From NCBI RefSeq assembly GCF_020622265.1, contig NZ_JACNMQ010000008.1:62001-126000 (forward strand): a stretch of DNA of 64,000 nt, read 5' to 3'. Under the pieces are notes generated by a model. That model worked only from the letters and a program-made list of their open reading frames with translations. It did not search any database and had not been told where the DNA came from. Of this stretch, positions 63,688 to 64,000 are shown one piece after another. The position numbers were made by a program, and so were the translations under genes. Origin of the DNA: Halomonas sp. M20 (lineage in GTDB: Bacteria; Pseudomonadota; Gammaproteobacteria; Pseudomonadales; Halomonadaceae). Within the stretch, counting starts at the first letter, position 1; every line of letters begins with the position of its first letter.

Positions 63688-63912
63688 TCAATCGCGCAGA
63701 GTGGCGTAAAAGGCACGAACATGATCGGTTTCGTGATACTCCGGGCCGTCCGGATGCAGCGGATGGTCGCCTTCCTTCTCCTGGGCCTGGACGAAGGTGG
63801 CGCTACCAAGGCCCGCGGCAGCGGCCCCGGCCATGGTGCCAAGGCCCAGCACGCGAAGAAAACGACGGCGTCCTGGAGCATGGCTGGCGGGTTTGGTGAT
63901 TGTGTGATTCAT
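63688..63912 (-). CDS. Formate dehydrogenase region Tat-target small protein
   Basis: A 74-residue protein with a twin-arginine signal (GRRRFLRVLGLGTMAGAAAA) and a short mature part, HPDGPEYHETDHVRAFYATL. This is the small Tat-signal protein found just before fdh alpha genes of the Fdh3 type. The Met ending at 63912 has GAGGAAAT upstream. Role unknown; perhaps maturation or export of the dehydrogenase. The operon may continue upstream past the right edge. Confidence 0.8.
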   Translation of the reverse strand: MNHTITKPASHAPGRRRFLRVLGLGTMAGAAAAGLGSATFVQAQEKEGDHPLHPDGPEYHETDHVRAFYATLRD

Positions 63913-64000
63913 GGCAATTTCCTCAGCGCACTTTGTCAATATCGAGAACCAGACGGCAGTGTCGTTCAGGTTCTCGAGGGATCCTGTCGTGATATATCCG

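Overview
The window looks like chromosomal DNA of a moderately halophilic gammaproteobacterium, most likely in or near Halomonadaceae. This is inferred from moderately GC-rich coding DNA, acidic proteins, two large cation/proton antiporters, and gene orders shared with E. coli: mltD-gloB-yafS-rnhA-dnaQ; yejABEF near rsuA; serT, yccA and tusE close together. I see no prophage, insertion sequence or CRISPR array. About 60 protein genes and one tRNA-Ser(UGA) can be supported.

Layout. 1-5 kb: phosphonate/phosphite uptake (phnC, cut by the left edge, and phnD), a HAD phosphatase and an OpgB-like phosphoglycerol transferase. 5-7.6 kb: a three-gene envelope/stress operon resembling E. coli yqjD-yqjE, with LEA-like 11-residue repeats. 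7.9-10.7 kb: pncC-nadE (NAD recycling) and a cation/proton antiporter. 10.8-16.4 kb: a chemoreceptor, recQ and cysQ. 16.4-21.7 kb: Tat-exported PhoX, nicotinate phosphoribosyltransferase and a SulP anion transporter. 21.9-25.6 kb: the most unusual part, a co-directional module of an arylsulfotransferase-like protein, a small YVGPGAG membrane protein, a three-segment membrane protein of possible Oxa1/EMC3-like architecture, and a PAPS-type sulfotransferase. 25.6-26.8 kb: an unrecognised gene behind a sequence matching a sigma-28 flagellar promoter.

26.8-43 kb is mostly core: rarD, an omega-amidase, rsuA, a helix-hairpin-helix protein, yejABEF, mltD, gloB, yafS, rnhA, dnaQ, nudC, an SCP2-domain protein, sohB and an ArsR regulator. 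43-52.6 kb: prpE with a palindromic candidate operator, the queuosine-precursor transporter yhhQ behind a candidate preQ1 riboswitch, a YbfF-like esterase, a DnaQ/GIY-YIG fusion nuclease, an orphan THI5-like binding protein, a CvrA-type K+/H+ antiporter, a DUF2501 protein and a small outer-membrane barrel. 52.8-64 kb: serT, two small unknown genes, yccA, tusDCB-tusE, acpH (apparently starting at CTG), moeA-moaB-DUF1244, and a Tat-exported molybdenum/tungsten formate dehydrogenase running off the right edge.

How genes may work together: NAD metabolism recurs (pncC, nadE, pncB, nudC). Sulfur chemistry recurs too: SulP could supply sulfate, the PAPS sulfotransferase would release PAP, and CysQ degrades PAP; the Tus relay serves tRNA thiolation. 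PhnCD, PhoX and OpgB concern phosphorus and envelope phosphate. MoaB and MoeA make the pterin cofactor used by the neighbouring formate dehydrogenase. Assignments rest on reading motifs and gene order only; no database search was possible.
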